Made by a program: the position numbers and the translations under genes. The notes under the pieces were generated by a model. The model ran no database searches. It was not told the DNA's origin and saw nothing but the letters and a program-made list of their open reading frames with translations. From Lutraria lutraria (taxonomy: Eukaryota > Mollusca > Bivalvia > Venerida > Mactridae): DNA of 64,000 nt. Of the stretch, positions 53,701-62,639 are shown one piece after another. Every line of letters begins with the position of its first letter. The first letter of the stretch is position 1. Location of the stretch: positions 37,401,501 through 37,465,500 of the forward strand of contig OZ026842.1 of NCBI GenBank assembly GCA_964023205.1, given 5' to 3'.

Positions 53701-56700
53701 TTTTTTTATTCATGAAAAACATAGATGAATATTACTAGTACTTATAATGGACGTTAAAGCCCCATCAGCTTTTTGGATGTTAAAATTAAAGTAGGTCTTA
53801 TTTTACCTAGAAAGATGTCTTATCCGTGAAACTGACTTATTTGCAACAAAAACATTCCAAAATTTTATTTTTAATCTCGGATTACATAATAGAAAAATAG
53901 CACAGTATTATTTACAATGATATTGCAAAAAAAAAGAAAAAGCATTTGACAACATTTTTATAACACGTGGTTAAAGAAAAGCATTATGTAAATATTGTTT
54001 TAGAGCAAATAAAATACATTTCTTATATTTTACCATCATTTTACCTGTTGCTCAGTATTACTAAATTCAAAAAGCTAATGGGCCTTTAAGGCAAACCTTG
54101 AATTCGAAACACACTGAATTGATAGTAATGAAGTGAAATTACAGTTGTTGCTAATATTGCTGATATGTTTGAGACAGGCCACCATAATAATCTTCACCAT
54201 TAAAGGAATTATTTACCATTTCAGTGTCCATACAGTTTTTCTGTCAGCAAAATCCAAATGTTATATTGGCCAACCCATTGAACTGTGCTCAATATTTCGA
54301 CTGTAGTCCACAGAGTGTCAATGAAGGAACATTCTTGCGTGAATGTCCATACCCCATGTTGTTCTCCAAGGAAACAAAGGTTTGCCAGGAATTCCTCAAT
54401 GTCACGTGTGGTCTACGAATGGAGCCAATTGAACCATGTAAGTGCTAATATTTACTCTTCAGATGTAGACATTGTAAATGCTTAATACATTAAATCGTAC
54501 TACACAAACTTTTTCCACTTAAAGAATATATGTAACTGTAGGCCAATGAACTCCTGAAACCCGTTTGTAATATTCGCTAAGGTACAGTTATTACAGTTAC
54601 GATGTCTCTATACTAGGGTTCTTTTTCGTATCTCTTTTGTTGTTTCGATGTGCTCACGTGTTCACTTTCTTTCACCACAGGCCAGTATCTTCAGAACATT
54701 TGTGACACACGAACACCTGGATGTGTTCCGTGCCAAGAGAAGTTCCCAAGTTGCACCGGTAAACCTGATGGTGATAACGCCTACCCTGGCCGTGAATTGA
54801 GGGAAGATTATTTAGTGTGTGATAAAGGTAGAACATTGGCCACCAGGAAATGTACCACGGGTGTATTCTTCCCAGATAGAAGAGAATGTAACGTGGTCCT
54901 TGATGAACGTAAGTATTGAGATAAAATTCAAACCTGGAACATAGTTAGTGATTGTTTATCTAGTAGTGCTTGCAATCAGTTGAAGTTCAGTAAGGATGTT
55001 GGCTTTATACTAGCTTTAACGTTTATGTTTGCCAATACTCTAAACAAATAAGGTGTAGTGCGTGTATTGCATTAGAAGACCGGTGAATAGCGTGTTAGTA
55101 CATGTATTGAGATGAAACTAAAACCTTGAACATAGCATGTGATGCCCTCTCTTCTTGTGCTTTCAATCAGGCAAAGTTAGTAAGAATGTTGGCTTTAATA
55201 ATCTACTTTTGGTTAATGTTCAATTTTTCTAGATATTTTATGCAGTCAAATAAATGGCATTTCGTATTTTGTATACTAGGACCGATGAATAGATTGCTTG
55301 ATGTTCATGAGAAAGAAATGAAACATGTACAAAATGTATTGACACCATTGGTCCTTTCAAGCGCAATTGCAATACCTTTGACATTTTAATGTTCTGTTCC
55401 GAACAACACCCATATTTAGATAAAAACGAAAAAAACCACTGTCTTGTGACCTTTTATATTCTTTTGTTAAATTGAGTTTAAACAACAAAGGTCATTTTTG
55501 TTTTTATAAATATATCGTGGGAGTTGATGATTATGTTTGTCCTCATTATATCTTGTATGATAAATATAAAAGTTGAATCATGAAAAAAACTACGTCTATG
55601 ATAACATCATGTTTAGTTTAAGGTCAGTAACATCATAAAACATCAGTCATTTTCACATTTGTGTGTTTATGGGCTGGTAGTTACCACCTAAGTAGTTTGC
55701 TGCCCGGACATTTATTGCCGCACCAAATGTTTTATTCATGTACAAAGTTCAATGACTCGAATTGGATCATATTGTAACAATAGTTTCGTTAATTTAGAAG
55801 GCCGTGTTCCAGTGGTTAATGCGCTTGACTTGTAACCTGGCAATCCGGGTTCAAGTCCTGGCCCAGAAAGGTCATACCCTTCTATGAAAATTTGGCAAAA
55901 TGTCAATTTTCCTCTTTATATGGAGAAATAGAAGGGTTAGAATACAGTCCAGGAAAATTTGCTAGGTGAATCGGCCACCGTATATAACTGAAATATTGAT
56001 GACAAACGCGATAAGTCCACCAAAACACTGACAAATTTAAGTTAGAATGTAATGTTTTTATTACGTTCTAGCCGTATACACCATTTGTGGTGTTTTGAAC
56101 AAGTGAATATACATTGTATAATACACGTTTTACACGTGCTTCTTGTCACAATGTAAACATTTACCTCTACAAAGGCTTACTTCAAGTCTGAATTTTAGTT
56201 AAGTACAGGAGTCACAGTCTGTAGTCATGATCTTAGTATGCGACAATGCTAATTGACTTATCGATGTCCAATCCTTACAAAAAAGGCTAAAGATCAACAA
56301 TTTTTGAATATGCCATCACATAATTTGACAAATGTGTACTGTAGAACTGTAACTGTTCGATACACTTTCAAAAGGTTAAATATGTTAATGCAACTTATTA
56401 CATTATTATAAATGCATTCACTTATGCTTAAATATCTTTTCCAGAAATGGCCACCCAATACTGCAAGGCCAATCCCACAGAAATCCTCGCCCATCAGACA
56501 AACTGTGCCCAATATTATGATTGTCGACAGGCTGTTGGTGGCAGCTATCTGAGAGAATGTAGATATCCACAGCTGTTCCTGGAATCCAACAAAACTTGCA
56601 GAAATTTCTCAGACGTTCAGTGTGGCTCCCGATTGGAACCACAAGCTCCATGTATGTACGAGCAAAGGCTCATTGACCAAATTCTTATTTTGTAGTTTGT

Positions 56701-59676
56701 TTTCCATTTAGATAAATAGATATATGTATAAATGGGACGTTGATTAAATCAGTAAAAGTAAATACTTCTTGATCCAGACTGTGTATGATATACTATAGCA
56801 GAACAATCGTTCTTTTTTTACATGTAGTTGATTATGTTTACTTAAAGTCTACTGTTATTTAGTTTGGAAGTCTTATGCAACCCAGTACTATGATAGAACT
56901 TTAGAAAGTATCAATGATGATTAAAATAATTGTTCTCAAATTGCAGTTTGTTTATAAAAAGATGATTTTAATGCCTTTGCTAATGGATTCATCATTTATT
57001 TTAGGTGAATACTTACAAACGCAGTGTTTACAAAACGCTGTCAACTGTACACCATGCCCTGAACGATTACCAAGTTGTGTCGGTCTGCCAGATGGAAACA
57101 ATGCTTTCCCAACCAGACCTAGGTCCCAGTATTATGTAAAATGTTTCCAGAATCGTACTGTAGCTGTTGAAGTATGCCAGGTGTCTCTATTTGATACAAC
57201 TATTAGGGAATGTTCTAATGTAATAGACTCACGTAAGTTAAAGCCTTCTGATATAAGTATACTCTCTAATTAGGCTAAATTGTTCTTTGTTAAATGTTCT
57301 GTTACCTGTTTTTCTTTAGTCATTTGCACCCTATATATCATACATTGTGAAGTATGGTGGCAGATTGACATTGGTTCTTAAAGAAATGTCTGGTAACCTT
57401 TTAGAAGCTAGTCAAGTCGGGTGTAGATAACTACAGTGCAACCTCTCCAAAGCAACACACTTTGGGAGTAGCAAAATTATGCTGTTGTTGAGAGGTTTTT
57501 GTTCTAGAGAGAATAAATTAATAGTTAAAATCATGAATTGGGAAAAAAATATGCTTGTGTTCAAGGGAGGTTGTTGCTCAAGAGAGAACCGCTCTGGAGA
57601 GGTTGTACTGTACTTGTGTTCTTGACACATTGAACCATATGCAATGAGGACAAACCACTTTAACAACCCACCGAAGGCATTACAGCTGGTTACCTATATA
57701 AAACTTGAAATACAACGCTCATAAAAATGAAGAATAACTTTAAACATACCGTCGAACCTATGAACAATGGGTCATTTAAGGGAGTGTAGAAATATGAATG
57801 TCTTTCTGAGTTGACCATTATCCAGTGGATAAACTTGGTCTTACACATTTACATCAATAAATAAATTTTCAAGAGTACCACCTGTCACAGGTAGCCTTTG
57901 TTCACTGGTAGCCTTTGTTCACATGTGACCCTTGCAAAGGTTTTGCTGTTTTGGGGTAATAAAGACATAGCGTATTTGACTATCTTTAAACAGTACGTAC
58001 TGAGTAGTTCTTTATGAATAATGATTCTTTCTTTTTGCAGGTGTTCTGAAAGGTTTCTGTCAAGAGAACCCATCTGTTCTGATCCCTGACCCATTACACT
58101 GTGCCAGATATTACAATTGCAGTGATAGTGTTGTACAAAAAGGGCTCAGCATATCCCATCTGCAGGTAGCGTGTTATATAAAGTTAAACCTTGATACATT
58201 GTATTACGACTAACTTCGGGAATAAATAAATGGAAGTGTGAGGTTGGGCCCAATAAGCCAATGTAAATCCCTTGCAACTGTACTGCAGTCCGTCCAAGGC
58301 GGTAACCCTATGGTTCGTTGGAAACAATGTTTGATTGGAGGGGCTAATTCTAGATTTTGTCTGACAACAGGGGATCAGTTATAGCCTTTTTAATTACCTT
58401 TAATTTGTGTATGTGTTTGCCCTTTGGAATCTTCTTCTTGTTCATATTAATGGCAATCATATGCATAATTTATCCAACTAAGTAGATCTGTATGTATGCT
58501 CTTACTGTCTGCCATGTACATTTCAATATTATTCTTGACATGCCGTTTTTTCACTCTCTATGCAGGAATGTAAATATCCACGTTTGTTTGGATATGGTAC
58601 TACAGAATGTAAATTGTTCACAGAAATTAAATGCGAGAAGCGGTTTGAACCCAGGGCGCCATGTAAGTTATAAATCAAATTATTCTGGTTGTATCCCCAC
58701 CAGAAAAGTCTTGATATTCATGTAAAGATTTGTAAAAACATTGTTGTATGCTTTTTGAGTTAATTTGTCACTTTGTGTTGTTTTTTTTGCTGATAGTTAT
58801 ATCAATATATAACCGCAACCGTGGCCGAGTGATTAGGGTGTCCGCCTTCGGAGCGGGAGATCGAAGGTTCGAAACCCCAGTGGTGACTGGGTTAGAACTG
58901 ATGCGGTCGGTTGGTGAGCCGCCAGTTAGTTAGAATTTTTTTTTACCGTAGGCCCATCTCAGCCAGGCACCCGGCAAAAAGGAGAAGGGATTCGGGAGGT
59001 ACTGCGTGAACATAAGATAGGTGTCTCATAAGCCAACTTGGCTGGACCTTTCAATAGGGGTGACACTATAATAAACAAAACCTTTTTATATAGTTATATA
59101 ACTTGTGTAGATACGAACAGTATCTAACAGGCTTTAAGCGATTGCCAACACATCACGGTTGCTGGTGTTTTCGTTGTCAGATTTTAAAAGTACATAAATA
59201 CATTAAGCTTGCCTGCATGCTTATTTTTATTTTAAATACTTCTACCGTACATGTCTATCCTCAAAAGAGAGTCTATATTCCAAAACTTCATACTCACATA
59301 GTGAAATTGTAGTGGAAACAAAACCTCGCATGATGTTGCAATAGTTGTAGATATATCTCACTTGAACAGATTCAATTCAAGTATTGTTAAGTATTCATGA
59401 TGTTCTTTTTTGTCTCCAGGCGAGTATGTCGAAAACCAGTGCTTCAACGCTACCTGTGAGCCATGTGAGCAAAACTACCCAAGCTGTATAGGCAAAAAAG
59501 ACGGAAGTAACATATTCCCCGGTAGATCAGGCACGGAGTACTACATTGTCTGCTACAAAAACAGAACAGTCGCTATCGTCACATGTACCACTGGATTTTA
59601 CAATCATGGGACACGTTCGTGCGAGGCAATCAACCCTAAAACCGGCGCCGTGGCCGGATCTGGAAAAGTCGTTTAA
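35471..59676 (+). CDS. Secreted multidomain chitin-binding protein (21 CBM14/peritrophin-A domains), 22 coding exons
   Basis: The spliced coding length is 4,743 nt, a multiple of three, giving 1,580 residues ending at TAA 59674-59676. A signal peptide (MVVSSVLSARFFVLCVTLFS) is followed by 21 cysteine-rich domains of the peritrophin-A class. One unpaired domain comes first, then ten A-B pairs. A domains have NCAQYYDC, then LRECPYPQLF, then V.CG.R.EPKAPC. B domains have EYLQ..C, CEQR.PSCVGLPDGNN, Y.VC...RTV, and C..G.FDP..R.C. All domain boundaries are phase 1 introns, usually after CCAT|GTAAGT. Six-cysteine CBM14 domains bind chitin; the product is likely extracellular, for example in shell, cuticle or gut matrix. 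All splice sites were read by eye. A 5' UTR exon is expected but not found. Confidence 0.85.
38926..39144 (+). CDS. Chitin-binding gene, exon 2 (A1)
   Basis: Acceptor TATTTTCAG, donor AAGT|GTAAGT, 219 nt, phase 1-1. A-type domain with HCAQYYDCSD and LKECPFPQLYNP. The repeat-end motif is FTPKTKC rather than EPKAPC. Confidence 0.85.
39240..39440 (-). repeat. tRNA-derived SINE in intron 2
   Basis: Minus strand: A box TTTCAGTGGTAAGTAC, B box GGGTTCGAATCCAGG, then a body with CCTCCATATATGGAGAC and a 3' part (CCCAGGAAAACTGATTGGG). Same family as 55798-55990. Confidence 0.75.
39441..41700. other. Intron 2 interior, nothing coding
   Basis: AT-rich intronic sequence. The 83-codon frame at 39894-40145 has no domain features and is not flanked by phase-compatible splice sites in this gene. 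Confidence 0.4.
41720..42130 (+). repeat. Degenerate CAA/CAG-rich low-complexity tract in intron 2
   Basis: About 400 bp of AACAAC, GCAACA and ACAGCAG units, purine/C-rich on the plus strand. It ends ~45 bp before the acceptor of exon 3. Confidence 0.85.
42177..42395 (+). CDS. Chitin-binding gene, exon 3 (B1)
   Basis: Acceptor CATATTTCAG, donor AGAT|GTAAGT, 219 nt. B-type domain with CDYVQ, GCDGMPDGPNSYPNR, YYLMC and FDPILLTC. Unlike later B domains it lacks the CxPC pair before the core. Confidence 0.85.
43127..43345 (+). CDS. Chitin-binding gene, exon 4 (A2)
   Basis: Acceptor AAAATCTAG, donor CCAT|GTAAGT, 219 nt. NCAKFIDCRSN and GECPYPQLYSAS, then CTTRYEPKAPC. It has a slightly longer linker (NHAELGRHQ) than A domains further downstream. 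Confidence 0.85.
43699..43914 (+). CDS. Chitin-binding gene, exon 5 (B2)
   Basis: Acceptor GATTTTACAG, donor CAAG|GTAAGA, 216 nt. CEYASQ, HSCVGLPDGPNAIPG, YLMCLAERTM, CPNGNTYDP. Like B1 it has no CxPC pair, so B1 and B2 form a subgroup. Confidence 0.85.
44262..44437. repeat. MITE-like repeat in intron 5, family of 20995-21252
   Basis: Begins ACAGTCAATCC and ends with TTTTACTGTAAT after TGACCTTTATTCGGAGGT, closely resembling the ends and core of the 21-kb copy. Confidence 0.5.
44540..44725. repeat. MITE-like repeat in intron 5 (GGTTTCACTGTAC ends)
   Basis: AAAACCCTAGAAAACCGGAC on the left; AACCGGAATTCTCGGGAAACCG and GGGGTTTCACTGTAC on the right. A related shorter copy is at ~45845-45955 (AAAATTCCGGATAA, AAACTCCCC). 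Confidence 0.5.
45584..45664. repeat. Inverted repeat around AACTGGTTCCCGTT in intron 5
   Basis: ACTGGTTCCCGTT at ~45591 is answered by CAACGGGAACCAGTTT at ~45641-45656. A single arm of the same element (AACTGGTTCCCGTCCTATGTTGAAGTGCACC) is seen near 62801-62831 in two blocks. Confidence 0.5.
46273..46491 (+). CDS. Chitin-binding gene, exon 6 (A3)
   Basis: Acceptor CATCCGTAG, donor CCAT|GTAAGT, 219 nt. NCARYYNCSQ, GECDYPLLFN, RVEPKAPC. Confidence 0.85.
47113..47343 (+). CDS. Chitin-binding gene, exon 7 (B3)
   Basis: Acceptor CATAATTAG, donor CCAG|GTAACC, 231 nt. CDYLLA, CALPCLERSPSCVGMINGNN, YMTCLGERTQ. First B domain with the CxxPC pair. Confidence 0.85.
48119..48337 (+). CDS. Chitin-binding gene, exon 8 (A4)
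   Basis: Acceptor CACTTTCAG, donor CCAT|GTAAGT, 219 nt. NCARYYNCST, HECLYPQLFN, RLEPKGPC. Closely similar to A3 (ARYYNC and the long LPxxxxYQxEC linker), suggesting a recent A-B duplication. Confidence 0.85.
48906..49145 (+). CDS. Chitin-binding gene, exon 9 (B4)
   Basis: Acceptor TTGGATAG, donor ATCA|GTAAGT, 240 nt, the longest B exon. CEYLQNQ, CLPCEQRIPSCAGLQNGNN, YVVCQDERTI, GGTFDPLSRAC. The extra length is a PMGPEFD linker at the end. Confidence 0.85.
49290..49500 (+). repeat. tRNA-derived SINE in intron 9
   Basis: Plus strand head with GCCTCCGTGGTCGTGTCG, the A box TTGGTTATGA region and a B box GAGTTCGATTCACACCC, then a unique body. A 3' tail is not obvious. Confidence 0.65.
50004..50216 (+). 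CDS. Chitin-binding gene, exon 10 (A5)
   Basis: Acceptor CTCATTTCAG, donor CCAT|GTAAGT, 213 nt. SCAQYFDCSM, KECPYPQLFDA, RFAPVEPC. Confidence 0.85.
50806..51030 (+). CDS. Chitin-binding gene, exon 11 (B5)
   Basis: Acceptor AACCTACAG, donor CCAG|GTATCT, 225 nt. CEYEANLQC, CPPCRNRFVSCKTNLNGNY, YKMCIDGRTI. The GLPDGNN core motif is changed to NLNGNY, so this copy is diverged. Confidence 0.85.
51520..51732 (+). CDS. Chitin-binding gene, exon 12 (A6)
   Basis: Acceptor ATTTTTTAG, donor CCAT|GTAAGT, 213 nt. NCAQFYDCRQ, RECPYLQLYS, RFEPKAPC. Six cysteines plus the boundary cysteine. Confidence 0.85.
52071..52283 (+). CDS. Chitin-binding gene, exon 13 (B6)
   Basis: Acceptor CACTAAAG, donor ATGT|GTAAGT, 213 nt. 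CDYLQNKQC, CPPCEQLKPSCVGLPDGNN, YIVCAAERTI. Confidence 0.85.
52647..52862 (+). CDS. Chitin-binding gene, exon 14 (A7)
   Basis: Acceptor AATTCCAG, donor CCTT|GTAAGT, 216 nt. RCGQYYDCKR, QECPYPALFD, RVEPIAPC. Confidence 0.85.
53410..53637 (+). CDS. Chitin-binding gene, exon 15 (B7)
   Basis: Acceptor ATTCCATAG, donor TCAG|GTTTGT (weaker than most), 228 nt. CDYQAHGC, CLPCTERFVSCVGRMDGNN, YSVCQSGRTV. Confidence 0.8.
54225..54437 (+). CDS. Chitin-binding gene, exon 16 (A8)
   Basis: Acceptor CCATTTCAG, donor CCAT|GTAAGT, 213 nt. NCAQYFDCSP, RECPYPMLFS, RMEPIEPC. Confidence 0.85.
54681..54908 (+). CDS. Chitin-binding gene, exon 17 (B8)
   Basis: Acceptor TCACCACAG, donor GAAC|GTAAGT, 228 nt. CQYLQNIC, CVPCQEKFPSCTGKPDGDN, YLVCDKGRTL. 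Confidence 0.85.
54905..55310 (+). repeat. ~195-bp imperfect tandem duplication in intron 17
   Basis: Blocks TATTGAGAT.AAA, CTTG.ACATAG, CTTTCAATCAG-like and AGTAAG.ATGTTGGCTTTA occur in the same order from ~54915 and again from ~55105; GACCG.TGAATAG recurs at 55079 and 55280. The first unit starts at the exon 17 donor. Confidence 0.55.
55798..55990 (+). repeat. tRNA-derived SINE in intron 17
   Basis: Head GTTCCAGTGGTTAATGCGC ... CCGGGTTCAAGTCCTGG, with CTTGTAA in the anticodon-loop position, then a body with TTTATATGGAGAA and CCAGGAAAATTTGCTAGG. It matches the minus-strand copy in intron 2. Confidence 0.75.
56445..56651 (+). CDS. Chitin-binding gene, exon 18 (A9)
   Basis: Acceptor TTTTCCAG, donor CCAT|GTATGT, 207 nt, the shortest A exon (linker reduced to AVGGSYL). 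NCAQYYDCRQ, RECRYPQLF, RLEPQAPC. Confidence 0.85.
57005..57232 (+). CDS. Chitin-binding gene, exon 19 (B9)
   Basis: Acceptor TATTTTAG, donor TCAC|GTAAGT, 228 nt. CEYLQTQC, CTPCPERLPSCVGLPDGNN, YYVKCFQNRTV. Confidence 0.85.
57429..57616. repeat. MITE-like repeat with CAACCTCTCC...GGAGAGGTTG ends, intron 19
   Basis: Left end CAGTGCAACCTCTCCAAAGC, right end GCTCTGGAGAGGTTGTACTG; the termini are imperfect inverted repeats. A second copy in the opposite orientation lies at 62456-62638. Confidence 0.65.
58041..58165 (+). CDS. Chitin-binding gene, exon 20a (first half of A10)
   Basis: Acceptor TTTTTGCAG, donor CTGCAG|GTAGCG. HCARYYNCSDS then an unusual KGLSISHLQ where other A domains have a G.FLRE segment. 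Ends in phase 0, unlike every other intron in the gene. Confidence 0.75.
58566..58662 (+). CDS. Chitin-binding gene, exon 20b (second half of A10)
   Basis: Acceptor CTATGCAG, donor CCAT|GTAAGT. ECKYPRLFGY, CKLFTEIKC, RFEPRAPC. Together with 20a it gives 222 nt, the normal A-domain length, so an extra ~400-bp intron (58166-58565) splits this one domain. Confidence 0.8.
58815..59080 (+). repeat. tRNA-derived SINE in intron 20 (Ser/Leu-like head)
   Basis: A box CGTGGCCGAGTGATTAGGG and B box GAAGGTTCGAAACCCC, anticodon-loop-like CTTCGGA. The body includes a T9 run and a GACACTATAATAAACAAAA tail. Confidence 0.75.
59420..59676 (+). CDS. Chitin-binding gene, last exon 21 (B10)
   Basis: Acceptor TGTCTCCAG. 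CEYVENQC, CEPCEQNYPSCIGKKDGSN, YYIVCYKNRTV, CTTGFYNHGTRSC, then a short glycine-rich tail (GAVAGSGKVV) and TAA. No membrane anchor. AATAAA lies at ~60386; a long 3' UTR or an unseen nearer signal is implied. Confidence 0.85.
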
Positions 59677-60469
59677 TTGATTCAGCTGGTTATGCCAGCA
59701 AAATATGATTATATTTATAACTTTAGTTTTGTTTGACACACATTGTAACAGGCTTTACATTATAGATCTATTTGTGTAATGATTTTAATAAGATAATAAT
59801 TATATGTATTAGTTTGGTACAAGAGGGCGACATTTTGTTTATAGCATTCATTTCATTGTCCGTTTTTTTGTTCACTTTGACGTTACCTGTACAAATCATG
59901 GGCTTAATTTATGTCACGAGTTAACAATCTTTACCCACATTAAATTCTAATTAGAATTGAAGAAGGTTGTTAGGATACAAGAATGGAACATTTCTATGGT
60001 TTCGAAGTATGTTAGTGCTTGAAAGTGGAATGTCATAACGCATAATTATCAAAGTTCCGCTAAAGTATTTCGCAGAACGTCATATATTGTAGTCGCTTAG
60101 CAGCAGTAGTGCGCCAACTTTGCTGGCCCGATATGGTGTGATCCAAGGTCCATAAAACATACATTTATTAATTCTGTATAACTTCGTATCAGGTCGATAA
60201 GAAGCCGAAACGAAATTATCATACCAAGTACCATTTATAAATTAATTCATCAAACTTTATGGGGGTTTTATGTTTATTATGCACACTTACTGAATACCAA
60301 TCAACAGCAAGTATTTATGTTCGAGGTTTATATATGGTCATTATCTTGCTGATTTATTCTTTTCTCATTATGTTTATCGGAGTAAAATAAATGTCATATA
60401 ATCAACATATCAAATTTATTGTTAATTCTGTTCGTGTTTTATCTTTTGGCTGTATGCTGGTACAATAAG

Positions 60470-60790
60470 TGATGGATTGATTTTGATGGACGATAATACC
60501 CGTCCTCGTACAGCTAATGTCGTCCAAGAGCGCTTGCAAAGAGAATGTATTCTCGTTTAAACTGGCCGGCCCGATCGTCTGACGTAAATCCCATTGAGCA
60601 CATGTAAAATGAGTTACAGGTCCGCATTTCAGCCCGCCAGGTCCAACCAAGAAGCACCCAAGAACTTGGTGCCTTCCTTGCGGAAGAGTGAAACGCCATT
60701 CCACAAGCAGTGATAAAAAAAACCTGAAAGGGGGTATGCTGCGACGGTGTCAAGGTGTCATCGACAGCAGCGACTCACATACTCGTTATT
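60470..60790 (+). pseudogene. Dead Tc1/mariner-type transposase fragment
   Basis: From 60486 the plus strand reads MDDNTRPRTANVVQERLQ, the conserved Tc1 catalytic-region motif (usually QDNARPHTA..V). It is followed in shifting frames by traces of the PARSPDLNPIEH block (GRP.RLT.IPLS), QELGA and the C-terminal MRRRCQ.VIDS block (~60736-60775, as YAATVSRCHRQQ in one frame). Several stops and frameshifts; the N-terminal half is missing. Confidence 0.7.
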
Positions 60791-61932
60791 AAACCCAAAT
60801 CAGTTCCATCGATAGTTGTTTTTGGCAAACATGGATTTTTTCACAATTATCAACATCCATATCTTAACATAATCCCATTCAAATTCTAAATTAACCCCGA
60901 AACACATTACAGTTGTTAAAATATTTGTATATAATGTTCTATAAAGCACTAATCATGTGTATAACGTGTTACGTTTTATCTACAAGGATCAACAAACCGA
61001 ACTTAAAAGTCTGAAAACATTCTGTAATTATTAACAATACTTACGGTATTTCCAGCCAGGAGATAAATTAAATGCTGGAGAAAGTGGTTTCTAGCGCATA
61101 CGAAGCAAAACCCTACCTTCATTAAACACAAACTCTACAGCCCCCTCCAAAAAACTCGAGGGCACAATACAGTTTCCCAGAGAGTACTGCATTGGAACGA
61201 TCTAGCGCAAGACTACAAGGGGACCAGCTTGGTGGGACTATTCTCACGCTTACCCACAGGGACAAAAATACATAAATAAATGACAGATACAATAAAAAAA
61301 AAGATAAACACATAAGGTTCAAAGTTAAAAAATGAATTAGTGTTCAAAACGGTTTAATGATTGATAAAATGGTGTCCGCTCTACCGGGATTTGCGAGTGC
61401 AACATTATTAGAGTTATTCATCACAACTGAGACTACTGATGCCATGGTAAGGAAAAGTGAAACTGTCACAGGTAAAGAATGTATGTGTCGTCTGTTAAAT
61501 AGACTTGTTTGGACTATTATGGGTGTCTATCAAAGTCACATATGAACAAAGCAAACATGCAGAATCCTGGTTGAAGGGTGGTATTTTACATCTTTCCTTG
61601 TCCGACCAATTACTACTAGTATAGAGAAAGATTTGGCTTTAGGTCCTCAGACATGGCTGGTAGGTTGTTCATCACATGTAGCAGACGGTCCGTATTGATG
61701 ATAAAGTCAATAGGTCAAAGGTACGATCTTACTGATTAGTTGGTGTTTAGGGGGCATCCATGTTTGACAAACACCACTTGTTAGAGTTCTACTTATGACC
61801 AATCCTGTTGTAAGGGTAAATCTAATTTTAGCAAATGTACGTTTATACGTGCTAAATACAATCGAAAAATACATATAAAACACTTAGGCATATATGGCTA
61901 CGAACCACCAGGGTGATAATGACACCCTCGTT

Positions 61933-62090
61933 CCAACCATACATGGCTGGTGCCGGAGATGTAGAAGGGTTATCTGGTGAGTGAGAAAGTGTATCTTGGC
62001 GAGCTTTAATAAAAAGCGAGCCAAGATTCGCTTTCGCAGCGAACCAGATAAACCTTCTCCATCTCCGGCACCAACGATGTATTCGATTTA
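61933..62090. repeat. Foldback (MITE-like) element with nested inverted repeats
   Basis: Outer arms 61948-61978 and 62043-62073 (TGGTGCCGGAGATG ... CATCTCCGGCACCA) are near-perfect complements. A second inner pair (TCTTGGCGAGC / GCGAGCCAAGA) lies near the centre. A partial copy begins the window at 1-55. Confidence 0.7.
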
Positions 62091-62455
62091 TCATGCTATT
62101 TTCTTTAATATACATGTAAGTACAAGGACATGTTTTAAATGCCAAATTATATGTGACGTAATTAAGGTCTATAACCAGGTGGTATATTGTTTTGATACCA
62201 CAGCGTCAAGAACAATGACGGCGCTCACGAGTTCGAAGGTAAGTCGTATTTTTCGTCGAAAGTTTGAATGTTTTGAGTTTTTCATGTAGCCCATGTTCCA
62301 GCCTCCATCGGTACCAAAATTAGCATTGTTACTGCCGTAGTTTGTCCATAAACCGAAATATTTTATTCCTTGCAACCGTTAAATACAAGGACCCAGAACA
62401 ATCAGAGGCAGTGATACTCAGGCAACCAACACGTAATAAATGCAATTAATGTACA

Positions 62456-62638
62456 GTACAACCTCTTCAGAGCGGCCCTCTCTTATAAGCAACAATCTCC
62501 CTTCAACAACAACATGTTTGTCCCACTTTACGATTTAACTACTTGTATTGATTTAACCTCTCTATAGCAACAATCTCTCAACAACAAAATAGATTTGCTA
62601 CTCCCAAAGGGTGTTGCTTTGGAGAGGATGCACTGTAT
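62456..62638. repeat. MITE-like repeat, inverted copy of 57429-57616
   Basis: Starts CAGTACAACCTCTTCAGAGC and ends GTTGCTTTGGAGAGGATGCACTG. Internal blocks such as GCAACAATCTC and TTGCTACTCCCAAAG are the complement of those in the intron 19 copy. Confidence 0.65.
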
Positions 62639-62639
62639 T

